The position numbers and the translations under genes are program-made. Below the pieces are notes generated by a model that had not been told where the DNA came from, ran no database searches, and saw only the letters and a program-made list of their open reading frames with translations. A DNA stretch of 7,140 bases from Candidatus Cloacimonadota bacterium (GTDB taxonomy: Bacteria > Cloacimonadota > Cloacimonadia > Cloacimonadales > WRIO01), in assembly GCA_009782695.1 (NCBI GenBank), contig WRIO01000055.1, forward strand, positions 1-7,140. The letters are read 5' to 3'. Position 1 is the stretch's first letter, and every line of letters starts with the position of its first letter. Of this stretch, positions 5,674-7,140 are shown one piece after another.

Positions 5674-5722
5674 ATAGTATAGCTATAGAAATAGATAGGG
5701 GCAGACCAAGTAGAAAACAGAT

Positions 5723-6574
5723 ATGATTACATCAAAAACAGCGATTACAATGGAAGAATATAACCTTTTTCGCTCTCTAATCCAACAGGAATGGGGAGTG
5801 GTATTTGGTGATGATAAGATTTCATTTTTAGAGCATAGACTGTTTCGATTTTTATCGTTGTCTGGTTGCAACAATTTCCGTGAGCTGTATTTATACATAA
5901 AAAAAAATGTAAATCCAAAACTAAAGGACAGTATAGTCGAAGCTATCACCACCAGTGAGACTATGTGGTTTCGTGACTTTAAACAGTGGGAGCTGATCAA
6001 AAAGTCGATATTGCCTGAGTTTATCGACAGCCTACGTCGCGAGGTGAAGGAGAAAGTGTATATTTGGTCTGTGGCTTGTTCCACAGGGCAAGAACCGTAT
6101 TCTATGGCTATGCTGATCCAAGAAGCTGTAAAAAAAGAGCCAAAGGTAAATTGCCAGCAGTTCGTGATACTGGGAACTGACAATTCAAAGAGTTCTTTGT
6201 TTATAGCAAGTTCAGGCAGATACAACCAAGCCTCGATGTCCAAAGGTATGCTCCCGGGTTACAAAGAAAAATGTTTTGCCTTTTCGCAGGATATATGGGA
6301 GATTCGTGGCGATTTGAAGAAGATGGTTTTCTTTAAACATTTTAAACTGCAAGAGAATTATGTAGATTTACCACAATTTGACATTATTTTTTGTAAGAGT
6401 ATATTCCAATACTATCATACAGACGAGCAAAAGATTATTTACCAAACCATACATAACAAGCTAGCACACGACAGCTATTTTTTTACAAGTAGCACAGATG
6501 ATATGTCAGAAGTGAATAACCTTTTTGAACCTGTCCAATCAGAAGAATGTTTTTATTATAAACCAAAACAGTAG
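5723..6574 (+). CDS. cheR: CheR-family chemoreceptor glutamate methyltransferase
   Basis: CheR uses S-adenosylmethionine to methylate glutamates on chemoreceptors, giving adaptation in chemotaxis. The 283-residue length is normal. Residues 10-70 form the helical N-terminal domain. TTSETMWFRD (76-85) corresponds to the family's 'T(N)ET.FFRd' with the conserved Arg84. IWSVACSTGQEPYSMAM (114-130) is the SAM-binding glycine loop, GTD (151-153) supplies the acidic SAM contact, and SSGRY is at 163-167. The usual FDvIfCRNVLIYF reads FDIIFCKSIFQYY (219-231), so Arg-Asn is Lys-Ser, a notable divergence. No strong Shine-Dalgarno precedes the ATG at 5723; another in-frame ATG lies at 5750. It is followed 5 nt later by an HDOD gene, suggesting an operon. 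No MCP, CheA or CheB gene is in view, so whether it serves flagellar chemotaxis or another sensory pathway is open. Confidence 0.92.
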   Translation: MITSKTAITMEEYNLFRSLIQQEWGVVFGDDKISFLEHRLFRFLSLSGCNNFRELYLYIKKNVNPKLKDSIVEAITTSETMWFRDFKQWELIKKSILPEFIDSLRREVKEKVYIWSVACSTGQEPYSMAMLIQEAVKKEPKVNCQQFVILGTDNSKSSLFIASSGRYNQASMSKGMLPGYKEKCFAFSQDIWEIRGDLKKMVFFKHFKLQENYVDLPQFDIIFCKSIFQYYHTDEQKIIYQTIHNKLAHDSYFFTSSTDDMSEVNNLFEPVQSEECFYYKPKQ

Positions 6575-6579
6575 AAAAT

Positions 6580-7140
6580 ATGTATAAAGCGAAAATTTTT
6601 AAGGTGTTAAAAAACACCCATGTGTTGCCCACTATGCTTACAGTAGCTATGGAAATCAATAGAATGACTGCCGATCCTGATACCACTATCGAACAAATAG
6701 AAGCCTTGATCAAAAACGATATGACCCTCACCGCGAAAGTGCTGAAGATAGCGAACAGCCCTACTTTTGCAGGGACACGCAGGATAGTAAGCCTAAATAG
6801 TGCTATATCACGCTTGGGATTAGCAGAGATAAGCAAGCTGTCGTTGACAGTATCATTTTTAAATATGTTTAAACCAAATTTTATCGACTATGAAAAGTTT
6901 TGGATACATTCAATTTCTGTGGCATACATTGCCTCGAAAATAAACGATATGACTACAGTTGGTGTAAAGACCGATAAACTCTTTACCAGTGCTATCTTGC
7001 ACGACTTGGGTATCATGATACTCGACCAATACTTCGGCAGTATTTACAAAAAAGTCTTCGATATAGCACTCACTAAAAATATCGATTTAACACTTGTTGA
7101 GCAAAATGTTTTGGGAACTACTCACGCAGAGGTCGGAGCT
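6580..7140 (+). CDS. HDOD-domain signalling protein (3' end outside window)
   Basis: The first 187 residues of an HDOD-domain protein are present and the frame is still open at the window edge. The N-terminal helices follow the family pattern: LPTMLTVAMEINRM (16-29), IEALIKNDMTLTAKVLKIAN (40-59), SPTFAGTRRIVSLNSAISRL (60-79) and GLAEISKLSLTVS (80-92). Then come FWIHSISVAYIA with His110, AILHDLGIMIL with the His141-Asp142 pair, and THAEVGA with His182. HDOD is a relative of HD phosphohydrolases, is often non-catalytic, and is common in bacterial signalling proteins; here several HD-like residues are kept. The ATG at 6580 is 5 nt after the cheR stop without a clear Shine-Dalgarno, so translational coupling to cheR is likely. 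Its C-terminal portion is not visible. The domain call is secure; the pathway is inferred from the cheR neighbour. Confidence 0.9.
   Translation, partial: MYKAKIFKVLKNTHVLPTMLTVAMEINRMTADPDTTIEQIEALIKNDMTLTAKVLKIANSPTFAGTRRIVSLNSAISRLGLAEISKLSLTVSFLNMFKPNFIDYEKFWIHSISVAYIASKINDMTTVGVKTDKLFTSAILHDLGIMILDQYFGSIYKKVFDIALTKNIDLTLVEQNVLGTTHAEVGA

Noticed and set aside
5683..6243. Minus-strand 186-codon frame
   Set aside because: It is antisense to cheR, which has strong family motifs. No ribosome-binding site or known domain was seen.
6483..6836. Minus-strand 117-codon hydrophobic frame
   Set aside because: It covers the cheR end and the HDOD start on the opposite strand. The hydrophobicity is a by-product of antisense translation.

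Overview
The window is a stretch of a low-GC bacterial chromosome with dense bacterial-style coding, short intergenic gaps, Shine-Dalgarno sites and a CCA-encoding tRNA gene. All convincing genes lie on the + strand. The organism cannot be named from this. The type-2-like IleRS, low GC, a chemotaxis methyltransferase and an HDOD protein fit an anaerobe of the Clostridia or a similarly motile low-GC lineage, but that is inference.

Region by region: (1) 1-2102 is the C-terminal two thirds of isoleucyl-tRNA synthetase (ileS), cut by the window edge. (2) 2078-2363 is a compact array of repeats. It holds GTTGA words, small variable hairpins, a 160-nt near-perfect inverted repeat and A/T-rich 7-mers. 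The ileS stop codon lies inside the array and the array ends just before a tRNA gene. (3) 2374-2460 is tRNA-Ser(CGA), followed after only 22 nt by purA (2483-3757, adenylosuccinate synthetase). The tRNA and purA are probably on one transcript. (4) 3782-4899 is a decayed defence or addiction patch. A promoter and an intact AbrB/MazE-type antitoxin gene are followed by the first ~30 codons of a PIN-domain toxin, which runs directly into the C-terminal part of a DUF262/DUF1524 (GmrSD-like) nuclease in another frame. (5) 4900-5277 has no supported gene. (6) 5278-5589 is a YbjQ/UPF0145 family gene. (7) 5723-7140 is a chemotaxis or signalling pair, cheR followed 5 nt later by an HDOD-domain gene that runs off the window. 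A possible motility-sigma (sigma-28/sigma-D) promoter precedes cheR.

Two things deserve most attention. One is the modular hairpin-and-word repeat array between ileS and the tRNA, where the small hairpins differ in sequence but keep their pairing. The other is the toxin/nuclease junction, which looks like a deletion scar that left an orphan antitoxin. I did not find a complete new multi-gene system in this window.
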